Assembly (NCBI RefSeq): GCF_010093595.1
Contig: NW_022985441.1
Coordinates: 1,033,197 to 1,097,196, forward strand
From: Mytilinidion resinicola
Lineage: Eukaryota; Ascomycota; Dothideomycetes; Mytilinidiales; Mytilinidiaceae
Direction: 5' to 3'
DNA: 64,000 nt
The notes beneath the pieces were generated by a model. It did not search any database. It was not told where the DNA came from and was given only the letters and a program-made list of their open reading frames with translations. A program made the translations under genes and the position numbers. Each line of letters opens with the position of its first letter. Within the stretch, counting starts at the first letter, position 1. Below, piece by piece: positions 37,682-48,169 of this stretch.

Positions 37682-38314
37682 ACTGAGAAAGTGCGAAGAA
37701 CGGAAGTTTCACGATTACCACGCCACTTGATTCCAGCCATATCAACCAACAACGAACGGGAGCGGTGCCCAGCCCAGCCTACCTACTCACGCGGGGTACA
37801 AATATGTAGCACTCTTACTTTGCATACGCCGCGGCGATAGGTGTGTACACGTGTATGATACTGTTTGGGGTGCTTTGACGCATTCTCCGAAACTTAGACG
37901 TGACGCAAGCTCTTCAAACAGTGGCAGATAGGTGTATCATAGAGCAGCGTGCTTGGTCAAGGCAGCCGTCGGGTATCAGAGAAGCGATGCTGTCTTGGAC
38001 GTGTTCTGCTCCACTCACTTATGCGCGCTCGGGCGTCGAGTAAATGCCGAACCTTTACCAGTTTCAACTAGACGAAGGGCTCAAAGGTCGCTTTCTACAC
38101 TTTTAGTACAAAAGAGGCATCACGAAGAGAAGGGCCAAATGGGGCGAAGATGTGATAGAAATTAAGTTATACCCATATACTGCGCTAAAAATATCTACAA
38201 AAAGACACCAATTTAACACAGCCATTCCAAGCAGCTAACCACCAACCCTGTTCTCAACCTTTTCCACATCAAACTTATCCCTCTTATCATTAGTAACCAA
38301 TCCGCCTCCCTCCG
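37682..38314. other. Convergent 3' region
   Basis: About 630 bases between the Rpa43 stop and the stop of the next minus-strand gene; nothing recognised. Confidence 0.5.
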
Positions 38315-39079
38315 TCACCCTCGAAAGAACGCCCCCCAATGCAACGCGCCCAACTCCCCACTCAAAACGACCACATCTCTCTCCCACCCCTTCCTCTCCC
38401 AAAACCTCATCTCAAACTCCCCCTCCCAATCCCTATCCCCATCGTCACACTTGAGTCCTACTTTCACAGCCCCGTCCTCCGTCTTTCTCAGCCGCCTTAC
38501 TAACTCCCTCACCCTACACTCCGCCAATCCCGCCACCCACCTTACCACGCTCTCCGCCTCCGCCCCTTGCACCCGCAACTCCCCCCTCAGCCCGCTCCGT
38601 CGCCACCCCATGCGCGCAAGCGCCGCTTCCAGCGCCGCGAGGTCCGCGAACTCGTGCGGCGTGAGGGTGATGTAGTGGCCGTAGTACCACTGCTCGAGCT
38701 GCTGCGCGAGCGGCGTGGCGGGGGCGAGGAGCGCGTGCAGGAGCGGGGTTTGGGCGGGCGTGTGAGCGGTGGTGAGGCACTCGAGCAGGAGGGTCGCGAG
38801 AAGGGAGGAGAGGTGGGGAGTTGTGGTCAGGGTGGCTAGAAAGGAGGGGGTTAGGGTAGGGGGCGTACGAGGGGCGGAGGGGACGGTAGAATTACATTCG
38901 CGGGAAGGAAAGGTAAGGAGGGTTTTGAGGAGGTCGGTGGCTGTGGTGGTAGGATCAGTAGGAAGTGGAAGAGAGGTGCTAGGGCGGCTTGGGGGAGATT
39001 TGGGGTCGGGGCGGGTGCTGTTGTCTGTTTCTTGGGTGGCTCGGCGGCGGGCTTTGGGAGCACGGGTGGGCGTGGACAA
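38315..39079 (-). CDS. Hypothetical protein, 254 residues
   Basis: A single-exon frame with a Pro/Thr/Arg-rich N-terminus and an ordered C-terminal half. The second half has alternating hydrophobic and charged residues, e.g. QQLEQWYYGHYITLTPHEFA and LRGELRVQGAEAESVVRWVA. It ends WERDVVVLSGELGALHWGAF. I do not recognise the family. The competing plus-strand frames have lower-quality composition. An upstream exon is possible. Confidence 0.5.
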   Translation of the reverse strand: MSTPTRAPKARRRATQETDNSTRPDPKSPPSRPSTSLPLPTDPTTTATDLLKTLLTFPSRECNSTVPSAPRTPPTLTPSFLATLTTTPHLSSLLATLLLECLTTAHTPAQTPLLHALLAPATPLAQQLEQWYYGHYITLTPHEFADLAALEAALARMGWRRSGLRGELRVQGAEAESVVRWVAGLAECRVRELVRRLRKTEDGAVKVGLKCDDGDRDWEGEFEMRFWERKGWERDVVVLSGELGALHWGAFFRG

Positions 39080-39210
39080 GGCGGGTTGTGTAGCTGTGGG
39101 CTCGGAGGGATCTTGCTGTGTGCGAGCTCTTTTGTGGCAGTAGGGGGCCTATGCGTGTTGTCAGCTTTTGTGTGAACAAGTCATGGAATAATACGGTGTC
39201 TCGCAGGAAG

Positions 39211-39266
39211 CTTGTGTGTATTCTTCTAACACTGCTTGTGGTGCTGTGATGCGTTTCAGACTCCTG
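39211..39266 (+). repeat. Copy of the dispersed TACCACTGCTTG repeat
   Basis: Reads CTTGTGTGTATTCTTCTAAC then ACTGCTTGTGGTGCTGTGAT, ending near GTTTCAGACTCC. It aligns with the arms at 49334 and 13963. No convincing inverted partner was found, so it may be a solo arm. Confidence 0.45.
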
Positions 39267-39361
39267 TAGGCATCGTCTACCCTGGGCCGTGGACGCCGTC
39301 GTGTCATCTGAGCTGACCCAGGGAGCGTGTACAGCTCGTTGAGGATGTAACTCTTTTCTAC

Positions 39362-40546
39362 TTAAGATCTTTGGAGTTTTGTTGAACCATCATCGACGAG
39401 AGTGTACACAAACTCATAACGAGGCATCGTGCTTGAGCTTACCGTGGTATGATTTGAGAATCCTGCTCCAGGAGCTACGCATACGCCCGACGTTTCTGCC
39501 GGATCTCTGACGGTGGGCGTATACGGAGTGGTCGGGATAGAAGACGGTGTCGGAACATTCGTTGCGTAACTTCGGACAGAAGCTGGCGTGGAGATGGGCG
39601 TGCCAATAGTGCCACGGCTAAACTGCATTACAGGAGTCACCGGTGTTTCTGGGACTTCGATGTACTGATATTCGTCGCGATTGACGGTGGACGGTGGTAT
39701 CTTGATACATTCTAGTCGACGTGGAAACGTAGACGCTCCGGAGGATAATTGGTTAGCAAACTTTCTGTTGCTACCTTGTGCTGGTAGAAGAGCGGCCTCA
39801 AAGGCTAGCGTAGGCGAACGAAGGTCCCGAGCAACTGGAAGTGAGCCTTCCACCGTATCGTTTTGGGGAGAAGTGGGATTGTCATCGATGTCCGAAGTCA
39901 AATCAACGGGATTGACCTCACTACCTGGCAGGCCTTGTGATGACTCGATCCACCGTTTCACGACCTTTGTACGTCTTCTCAGTTGTCCACATCGCTTGCG
40001 CTCTCTCCGCTTGTCAGCCAGTAACAGTTCTTTAGTCCTCGTCTGCAACTTCATTCGTGCCTCTGCTCTTGTCCTCTTGTCTTCCTCAGCCCGGATTTGA
40101 TCTCGAATCTGGGCCTCGAGTACCTTCCGATCTTCCTCAACTTTCTTGTCCAGATGCATAGCCATCTTGAAAAGGTTTATCTGCTGACAATCGTAAAGGA
40201 ATTCGTCCCAAGGGTCTGGGTCGGGGATGTTCGGGCAGCCGATCAGTGGAATACCGTCGTCGGTGTATCCGTGTTGTAGGGAAAACTCGTGCTCAATGCT
40301 GATTTCTGTGCCCAAAGGACTAAAAGTCGGAGTGGGGATGTCAGAAACCCAGTACCACGTCCCCATGATAGGAAACCGGGTTGGGACTGGATACGTGTCG
40401 TACTGCCGTGTTAAGAAGGATGCGAGCGTATCTTTAGAGAGGTTGCTCGTGAGTGATGTTGATGAATGGATCAATGATTGTTTTGGGGAGGTCCGAGAAA
40501 ATATGACATATTGTGAGTGGAGCCGGAAAGGATCGAAGGAACGCAA
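39362..40546 (-). CDS. Hypothetical protein with basic coiled coil
   Basis: A 394-codon frame of unknown function. The N-terminal third includes TRFPIMGTWYWVSDIPTPTF and LIGCPNIPDPDPWDEF. A charged helical stretch follows, rich in Lys, Arg and Glu (KKVEEDRKVLEAQIRDQIRA, LLADKRRERKRCGQLRRRTK) and resembling a nuclear coiled coil. The C-terminus is Ser/Thr/Pro-rich. The open frame at 40758-41006 minus (CLPKWLNQIPGQPRVIRNDT) has similar composition and could be an upstream exon, but no junction was settled. Probably lineage-specific. Confidence 0.55.
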   Translation of the reverse strand: MRSFDPFRLHSQYVIFSRTSPKQSLIHSSTSLTSNLSKDTLASFLTRQYDTYPVPTRFPIMGTWYWVSDIPTPTFSPLGTEISIEHEFSLQHGYTDDGIPLIGCPNIPDPDPWDEFLYDCQQINLFKMAMHLDKKVEEDRKVLEAQIRDQIRAEEDKRTRAEARMKLQTRTKELLLADKRRERKRCGQLRRRTKVVKRWIESSQGLPGSEVNPVDLTSDIDDNPTSPQNDTVEGSLPVARDLRSPTLAFEAALLPAQGSNRKFANQLSSGASTFPRRLECIKIPPSTVNRDEYQYIEVPETPVTPVMQFSRGTIGTPISTPASVRSYATNVPTPSSIPTTPYTPTVRDPAETSGVCVAPGAGFSNHTTVSSSTMPRYEFVYTLVDDGSTKLQRS

Positions 40547-41906
40547 GAGTGAAGATCACAAGGAGCCAAGTCTGCGCAGGGAAAGAAGAAAAGACTTTAG
40601 CATGTATGAATATGTACCGCGGGGCCCCTGATACATAGTTACACAAACGCTCGTGATGAAAAAGGCGTCCTGCAGCTTGCGTCGACGCGGAAACTTTATC
40701 GAAGAAGCAATGTTTTCGAAGTGACCTGTCACCTACATACAGCACCTCATCGCATGTCTATGTAATACCTGTTTTGCCGTACTGGAGTTGCTCAATACCC
40801 GTGTAAGTACGCATATAGTGAGTAATGCCTAGGAGGGTATCGTTTCGGATGACTCTTGGTTGACCTGGTATCTGATTGAGCCACTTCGGGAGGCAACCTT
40901 GAGCAATACAGGGTGGCAGCAGACTATCTGAGTCGACAGCGGACATAGGCTCGATGATGTTTTGATACTGTCGTACAAAGGTAGGGATATAGTGGTTCGG
41001 CCGCATGAGTCCTGAAATTAATCACTCTTCTCGTGTTTAGACGCGACTACCCGTGGACATGTGACCAGCGTATTTCAGGGGCGCTTGAAAGCCTCGTTAG
41101 TTTCTCAGGTCTGCTTTTTTTGCGCGGCTCGTAATTGGACGATGATCATCCTCCATGTGCTCCTCCAACCCAGTGTACGTTCCCACCCCCGGATTGGTCT
41201 TCCCAATCTTCCGTAGGGTTCTTGGCGAGGAAGAGATCGACTGCGACGAAAAGGCAGGATGTCCTCATAGATCATGGTTCGAAATCTATGAATGAGTCCA
41301 GCAATTTATCTTCTGGTTCCCGAGAACTGGGACAGCATGTGCTTGGCTAAGGAGACCCTCCGTGACCTGCGACTTCTGCTTGCACGAACACTGTATTGGT
41401 GCATCACATAATCAATCGGTCTAAAACAAGTCAGTGGTAGAAAGACAGCCAAGGAGGGCTGAGGCACCATCGAGAAGGGATTTGGGTGATTTGTTGGAAG
41501 TTTTTACGGAAGTAACTGCGTAGACGAAAATTTAGTAGACTCGGCGTAGGAGGTGGAGTGGACACAAAGGTCAACGCATTACCCGTGCTTTTGCACAGTG
41601 AAAATGTAACCTATGCTTCAGAAGTCTTCCGTTCGGCTAGACTCTAGATTTGGGGTAGTCGTAAGCAATGCAGGCAAATGGCTCTCTGCTTAGATGAGCA
41701 GTGCAATATAGTACAAATAAAGCCACCAACCAGAATATAATACATCCCATCAATCAAGATGGTATCAGAGCTCTCCTAGAGACTCTGCCTCATGCCAGAC
41801 CAACGAATAGCCCGCTCGCTGAACTGTTCATCACTAAATCGCTCACCAAACACCAGCTTACACGCTTGACGACTCCCGCATGCCAAATGAATCGCCATTC
41901 TCATAT
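40547..41906. other. Intergenic region between the coiled-coil and EF-hand genes
   Basis: About 1.36 kb. A possible extra exon at 40758-41006 minus is mentioned under the previous gene. A weak candidate repeat arm lies near 41425-41445 (reverse complement TTTCTACCACTGACTTG). Otherwise nothing. Confidence 0.4.
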
Positions 41907-42584
41907 TCATGCCCTCCTAAACTTCGCCGGAATGTTCGCCTCCACAATCCCAGCCTTCTCCTTCGCCTCCCACTCATCCCTCTCATCCTCCTCCCGATCA
42001 TGTTTCGCAAAATGCGCAATATCCTCGGGATGTATCAGGTCCTCCTCCTTCGCATCATCCCCATGATACTTCTCGAAATGGTGAATCTCATACTCGTACT
42101 CATCATCTCCATGATGGCCCGGGCCCATTCCGAAATCCGGCAGAACTGTGCCCTTGGCGTAGGCGATTGTGAATTCCGCGAAGGAGATGCCGCCGGATTT
42201 GTCCGTGTCGTAGAGGTCCATGACGGTTTTCACGACGAAGGCTTTGCGATCTTCGGAGATGGAGGCGGTGGATTCGTCCATGAGGCCGTAGGTGCGGCGG
42301 ACGTCGTCGGGAGACCAGTTGCCCGTGGAGTCGTAGTCGTGGAGGGTGAAGAAGACGCCGGCGTCGAAGGAGGAGATGTGGTGCTCCTCTGTAGAAAGTC
42401 AGTTTGTGTTTGAATTGAGCGCGGGTTATCAAGGTAATTTACCAGCCATGTGTCTCGTTGCCCAGTCTGCGTCGTCTGCGATTGGGATTTGTTCATGGCC
42501 GCCGTGGGCGAGTGCTCCGGGCAGCAAGGTCGCTGGAAGAAGGAGAAGCACGGAAACGCGCTGCAGGCATAGTCGCATGATCAT
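41907..42584 (-). CDS. Secretory-pathway EF-hand protein (Ssp120/nucleobindin-like)
   Basis: Predicted lumenal calcium-binding protein. The N-terminus MIMRLCLQRVSVLLLLPATL with LLPGALA is a clear signal peptide, followed by HGGHEQIPIADDADWATRHM. After an intron come two EF-hand loops. In SSFDAGVFFTLHDYDSTGNW the DYDSTGNWSPDD loop fits, and in the second DLYDTDKSGGISFAEFTIAY the ligands are near canonical. The C-terminus has PDFGMGPGHHGDDEYEYEIH and ends VEANIPAKF, conserved in the fungal Ssp120 group. No KDEL-type signal is seen at the end. The start Met at 42584 or 42578 is set by the signal peptide. Confidence 0.85.
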
Positions 42585-42957
42585 CGTGGAAACAGAATTC
42601 GTTAAATGAATGGTGTCGTTCGAAAAGAGACTGCTAGAAAGGCAATTAACGAAAGGAGTGTTGACGCAATCCGTTTGTTGCACGCTCGAGGCGTTGACGC
42701 TCCTATCAGCCTTATCTCCGTGCACGTGATGCTTAGCAAGAAAGGTATGTATTCGTCACTTCAAGTTGCAAAAAGGTTATGGTGAATATATGCACAAGAG
42801 GCTTGCGGGCCTAGCATCTATCATTACTACTCATTTTCATCTCTAGATGCTCATCTTCCTGTGGACGAAAACCCAACGGTCCAAACGCCAACGTCGTGTT
42901 TACGTTTACGATTAACACGTAAATTGCTGCGCCAACATCCACAGCAGCGTTCAAGCA
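42585..42957. other. Intergenic region
   Basis: About 370 bases between the EF-hand gene start and the phosphatase stop; presumably the EF-hand promoter. Nothing else recognised. Confidence 0.5.
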
Positions 42958-44837
42958 CTAAACGGTCATCCCTAGACCAAATATCTCAAAAAGGATAGGG
43001 TTCCCTTCCACAGCTAACCATGCGATACCTGTTGTGATACACGTTAGTAATAGGACAAGGTCAACCGCGATTGTGACTTACCCGTATATACAATGAGCTT
43101 CGTAATCACTTCGACATCGTATCTCACTCGAGGCCGTTCAAGCTTCAGGAATATCTCACGATCTTCCTTCTCATCGTCTGAGCCGTCGACCCCTGCTGTC
43201 TTATCGACGTATTCATAACTAGCTTCGCCGTATGGTGGGGTGCCCGGCGACGCGATCACCTCTCCACTACCCATCATTTGCTCATATGAGTGGACGCGCG
43301 AAGATATTGGCGTCGGGAGTAGATCCGCCCCTAGCGGCACATTTGTGCGTACGTTGGGTGGATGCTTTGAGTTTGTCGAAATCCCGTAGCCTTCAGGAAT
43401 ACTTCCGGTTATACTAATGGGCGATTTTTCGGCGTCTGATGTGAGGCTCTCTCTTCGTCGTTTATTGCGGTAAGCCAGCGTTTCATAAGCGTCCGCTGCT
43501 GACTGAGGGCCCACGGAGACTGATCGTTGCCGTGGGTGACGAAGATTTGTTAGAAGTCGTGGAATGTCGGATGCTGACGGGATCACGTTGTCGTCTCCGT
43601 GTAGTTTTGGCACGCTAGTATACTGACTGTAATCGTTATTGTCAGAAAGGCAACCAGAATAGAATTAGACGCTTACGAGGCTGTCAAGAAGAAAGCCCTT
43701 GGAAGACTTAGACGCGCGTCCTCGAGTACTCTGAAAATCGGCGGTAGAATCTTCAACATCGCAGGTTTCATAATACCTCGCCAAGCAAAGATGACCACAA
43801 CGCCTACACAAATGCGGATGGTGGCTTTCACAAGCCCGATGTTCTCAAGATCGAAGGGAACAGTAGAGGGTATTGGATAATCCCATGCGAGACCGGTGCT
43901 TGCAAAGTGCCAAGCCCCCACCTGGACTCCAATTGCGGTCCCAGCAAACGCAACGCTGTCGTCGAAACAGGGGCAGTCATCGGCAGGCTCCGGATGAATG
44001 CGAACCAGGACAAGGATGATTAGTGTGGCAATCAAAGGGTGTGTGTAGGAGCCTTGACATATCCAATTGTCAAAGGCGTCTCCGTAGAGAATTTGAATAA
44101 CAGAAAGTCCGGCGCCGAGAAGACTTCCGAGAATAACGTCGAAGAAGCCGTGCATGCCGCAGTAGAGCCTGCCGAAGATAATGGATATGGCATAAAAGTA
44201 GAAGAGCACCTGCAATGCTAGATAAAGAGTTGGGTAGTGCGTTTCGGGGGTGGACTGCAGCATTTGTATAGCGTAGACAGCCACAGAAACGGCGTTGGTT
44301 GAGTGCGTCGAGGGAAATCCATATTCGAGGGCTGCAGAGCCGGACATGGTGATCCTCTGAAGGGGAGGGGAGAGAGGCCGCGGGAGACACAGCATATCTT
44401 TGACGAAGCCACTCCAGAAGACGCCGGCGGCCAACACATGCACCATTGCTCTTCCCATGCTCGTGTATCCACACCAGAACAGAATCGGGAGCATAACCAT
44501 AAAGAAGGTGTGGGTTCCCAGATTGGCGGTGAAGGCGAAGTAGGAATCGAGGGCGGGCGTCCGCATCTTGTCCTGCATGAAAGCCAGATAGGGCGTCTCC
44601 CAGCGCACAATGGGAATCAGATACTTGCGCAGCTTGTTGCGCCATTCAGGGAGTCGGAGGGCATCTGGTTGAGTAGTGGTCAGCCGCTGCGAACATGTTC
44701 ATATAAACCCAGGGACTCGACGCACAATGGTCGTGGTGTCGCATGCCAGCATCAGGGCGCTGGCTCTTCAAGTCGGCGGGTGGCAGCACCGTCGGCTCTC
44801 CTGCGCCCTGGACGGGCCCATCTCGTGGTGCGCACAT
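42958..44837 (-). CDS. LCB3: Dihydrosphingosine/sphingosine 1-phosphate phosphatase (Lcb3/Ysr2-like)
   Basis: ER membrane enzyme that dephosphorylates sphingoid-base phosphates. Exons 44726-44837, 43677-44664, 43082-43626 and 42958-43028 give 571 residues. The start was fixed by joining DAGMRHHDHY to ALRLPEWRNKLRKYLIPIVR across intron 44665-44725. The three PAP2-superfamily phosphatase motifs are KDMLCLPRP, GFPSTHS and RLYCGMHGFFDVILG. Several membrane helices follow. The long C-terminal part in exon 3 is Ser/Pro-rich and likely cytosolic, and the protein ends in a short hydrophobic segment AWLAVEGNPILFEIFGLGMT. Confidence 0.92.
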
Positions 44838-45332
44838 AGACGCATCCGCTCGTGGTGGTTCTTTCGCGGGTGTCGCAGCGGTCAGGGGAGATGCGCATCG
44901 TCGGGGACTCGGTCAGAGCTGCGGCAGGAGGCTCTCGTCTCGCGATGCTCAGACAGGGCGCATCGCATGGGTAGGTAGTTCTGGGGGCGCGCGCGGCTAG
45001 GGACGTACTTGTAAGTGGTGCGGGAGTGGCCTGGCAGGCCTGGCACGCTGGTCACTTTCTGGCGGTGCCTCGGCGGGGTCCGCTCTGACGTGAAGCAAAT
45101 GGGCGCAGGGATTCGTCGCTCTAGCAACTGGCAACAACACCAGAAACATGTCTCCATCACGACTCCCGCACCCGCTCTGCACACCTCTCACCCCATCGCT
45201 TCCCACATTCACCCCTTCTATTTCGCTGTGCATATTGATACACGCACATTGATTGCATCTCAACCGCTCCCCGAATTGGAATCCCGCGATATCTCTTTGT
45301 GCAGCTGCCCGCCGACTCGACCACCCTCGACC
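44838..45332. promoter_or_regulatory. Shared divergent promoter of LCB3-like and RHO4 genes
   Basis: About 495 bases between two divergent start codons. CT-rich tracts precede the Rho4 ATG. No specific factor site is claimed. Confidence 0.45.
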
Positions 45333-46242
45333 ATGTCTGACCTCGACTACCTTCGCCGCAAGCCGTCTGCCCGGACCCCCGACCAGTCTGCACAGCGCAC
45401 GCCAGTGAGGCTACCGAGCGAGCGGACCAGCAATGGCACTGTCAGCTCCGTCAACACATCCTCCACCGGACGCGAGTCCTACGGCACCTCTGGCACAAAC
45501 ATCACCGAGCCTCCCGCGTACTCGAAGAAGCTTGTGGTGGTGGGCGACGGAGGCTGCGGCAAGACGTGTCTGCTGATCAGCTACAGCTCTGGCAACTTCC
45601 CAGAGGTATGAAGAGCGAATTGATTGTTGCTGGCAAAGCTAATCGTTCTACAGAAATACGTTCCTACCGTCTTCGAGAACTACATTACCCACACACCGCA
45701 CCCGCCGACGGGGAAGATGGTCGAGCTCGCGCTGTGGGACACTGCTGGCCAGGAAGAGTATGACCGTCTACGACCGCTTTCCTACCCGGAAACCGACATC
45801 CTGTTCGTCTGCTTCGCGATTGACTGCCCGAACTCGCTCGAGAATGTCTTGGACAAGGTAAGACAAAACACAAACAGGAATGAGGACGACAGGCTAACAA
45901 CAGCGATAGTGGTATCCCGAGGTTCTCCACTTCTGCCCGTCGACTCCGCTCATGCTCCTCGGCCTCAAATCCGACCTGCGACACAAGAAACACTGCATCG
46001 ATCTCCTCAAGGCCCAAGGGCTTACTCCGGTGACACCTCAACAAGGCAGGGCGGTAGCCCAGAAGATGGGCGCCCTCTACATGGAGTGCAGCAGCAAAGA
46101 GCAGAATGGCGTCGAGGAAATCTTCGACCAAGCGGTGACAATGGCAGTGGGTGACGAATACAAGCCTGCGCCGGTCGCTGGAACACCCGCCTACGTGGCA
46201 GCTAAGAAGTCCAAGAAGTCGCGGAGTTGCAAAATGCTCTGA
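45333..46242 (+). CDS. RHO4: Rho4-type small GTPase
   Basis: Membrane-anchored GTPase; in filamentous fungi Rho4 controls septation and the actin ring. Exons 45333-45605, 45654-45857 and 45910-46242 give 269 residues. The first 65 residues form the Ser/Thr-rich N-terminal extension typical of Rho4. The GTPase signatures are [16 protein letters not shown] (G1), YVPTVFENY (G2), [19 protein letters not shown] (G3) and GLKSDLR, the Rho4 variant of G4. The C-terminus has a basic run KKSKKSRS and a CaaX box CKML for prenylation. The length agrees with fungal Rho4. Confidence 0.95.
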
Positions 46243-46737
46243 TTCTGCTAGATCTTTCTGGCCTTCTTTTTTTCGTTGTCCACTATTGACGATTCCATTT
46301 CACGATGCACAATGCTAGGGTGAGCGATCGAGGAGGGGTCATGTTTCCGGTTTCTGTTTTCTGCATAATAGCCAGGGATGGCGTCATTGGAAACCATACA
46401 TACTTATGGGCGTTCTAGGGGAACTCGTGCACAAAAGGGGGAGACGGTGCGCTGTTTCTCCAGTCGAGGAGAGGGAAGCGCTCGACGTGCTGCCGTTCCT
46501 TTTGTATTCGTAGGGCATGGCGTCATGACTTTACTGCAACGATGTTCGAATATACACTCCGGCCGAATGCATCGTGACTCTGCGTGTGATCGCCTAGCTT
46601 AGCTGGGGTCAACTTCTCCTTTCGAATGACCAGAAGCATAATTACTCAAAGCACCCACCTGCAAATCTATCCTTACGCCACCAGGGTATCTTAATCTCCA
46701 AACGCCATCACGCAGCCTCCCCAAAATTACACGTTCC
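46243..46737. other. Convergent 3' region between RHO4 and DAD1
   Basis: About 495 bases of presumed 3' UTRs; no gene seen. Confidence 0.5.
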
Positions 46738-47233
46738 TCAAGCCTTATTCCCGTCTTCCTTCACAACCGTCTCCCCCTCCCCCTCCTCTCCATCCTCCTC
46801 ATTCCCCTCCGCCCCAGCGTCAGTATCCTTCGCCATCACGTTCTCAAAATGCGACCACAACGCTTCGACGGGCTGGAACTCGTTGCCAACCTACAGCCAT
46901 CCGCACTATATTAGCCAGTAATCCTACCCGCGACGCAGACCGTCTAGAGTTGGCTCCACTCACCCCAATAATCTCTTCCAAGCTCCGATTGAGCTTGTTG
47001 ATGTTGTGGAGGACGTGGTCGAGGCTCTGCCACAAACATACACACATCAGAATTGTCTTCATTGGAGTCGCGAGCTTGTCGAGCTTGGAGGGATGTAGAG
47101 GGGTTTGGATGGGGACACCCACCATTGCGACCTCGCCCATCAGCATCTCGCGCTGTTGCTCGAAGTAGGATTTTTCGCCCGCGCCGTTTGTGGGTGCGTT
47201 GGCGGCGGGGCGATTGTTCGTTGAGGTGGACAT
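46738..47233 (-). CDS. DAD1: DASH complex subunit Dad1
   Basis: Component of the fungal kinetochore DASH/Dam1 ring that couples chromosomes to spindle microtubules. Three exons, 47123-47233, 46964-47026 and 46738-46890, give 108 residues. The Dad1 core reads [15 protein letters not shown], then [20 protein letters not shown] and [20 protein letters not shown] across two splice junctions. The tail is very acidic. Both introns are phase 0, and the middle exon is only 63 bases. Confidence 0.92.
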
Positions 47234-47407
47234 TTTGCGCGTGTGTGAAGTGGTGGAGGGCGCGTCGTTTCGGAGGGAAGGTTGCTTTGAGTGATCGGGA
47301 GTGCCAAGACCAAAAATTAAAAAAACTATTCACATATTGCCCATCTCTCTCCCGTCTGACCTCTCCCGAGCATGGAGAGTAAAAATAATCAAAAAGAACA
47401 AAAAGAA

Positions 47408-47503
47408 CTCCCCCCGGTGGGCTCGAACCACCAACCTCCCGATTTATGTTCATGATGATAATCATTAACAGTCGGACGCGCTAGCCAATTGCGCCAGGGA
47501 GGA
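47408..47503 (-). tRNA. tRNA-Asn (GTT) with a 22-base intron
   Basis: The minus strand folds into a full cloverleaf: acceptor TCCTCCC with GGGGGGA, D arm GCGC/GCGC, anticodon arm TCCGA/TCGGG, and T arm GGTGG-TTCGAGC-CCACC. The anticodon GTT is at 47467-47469 on the plus numbering. An intron of 22 bases (47444-47465) lies right after position 37, the standard site. The discriminator base is G. Confidence 0.93.
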
Positions 47504-48169
47504 TATTCGAAGGAACCGAGTAGGTCCTGTGAATTGATGGAAGGAGGCGAGAATTTTCTAGTAAATATCCCCTAAGCAAACGTCGGATGACACGCGATTT
47601 AAAATTGAGTGGCTGGCACGTGACCATCATATTCTATGCCCTATCACGGGACCCAATCGCAAAAATTTAGTACTAGGTAACGAGTCCACTTTTCTCACCC
47701 ATCCATCAATATAGCAGCTGTACAACGGGCCCTCTCTCCTCTCGTATTTCTCGCAATCCCTATAGTTACCTGGACTACAGTGGATGATGAGCACGGGAGC
47801 TTGTGCATAGGCTCAACGTGTCGCGGCTAGGTCAAGTATCTTTACTGCGTCCGTCAACAGTAGATTTCGCCATCGAGAAGCTCCGGAGACCACGCAATGG
47901 CGATAGATACCTCACGCAAAGTTTGTTTACACAATATTTGTTCCAATGTAAGATGTACAGTCACGAGCTCCCTCCGGAGTTCTTCGGTCTACTTCCGGGC
48001 CACCAATAAATTAGCCATTCAATCATTTGCCTTTCCGGTAACAAAACTGCCTTCTATTTCCTAGCTTCATATTACGATCTTATGTCCCGTTGCCGTGTTT
48101 CATTAAGTAACCTCACCTCCTCACCCGCTCTCGCAAATTTCCCCGCCACACCTTTCTGAAACAGCAAAC
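47504..48169. other. Intergenic region upstream of the dehydrogenase
   Basis: About 670 bases; the frame at 47803-48009 is short and has no domain. Probably the dehydrogenase promoter. Confidence 0.5.

Noticed and set aside
41270..41300. TTCGAA-containing segment resembling a tRNA T loop
   Set aside because: No acceptor, D or anticodon arms could be built around it.
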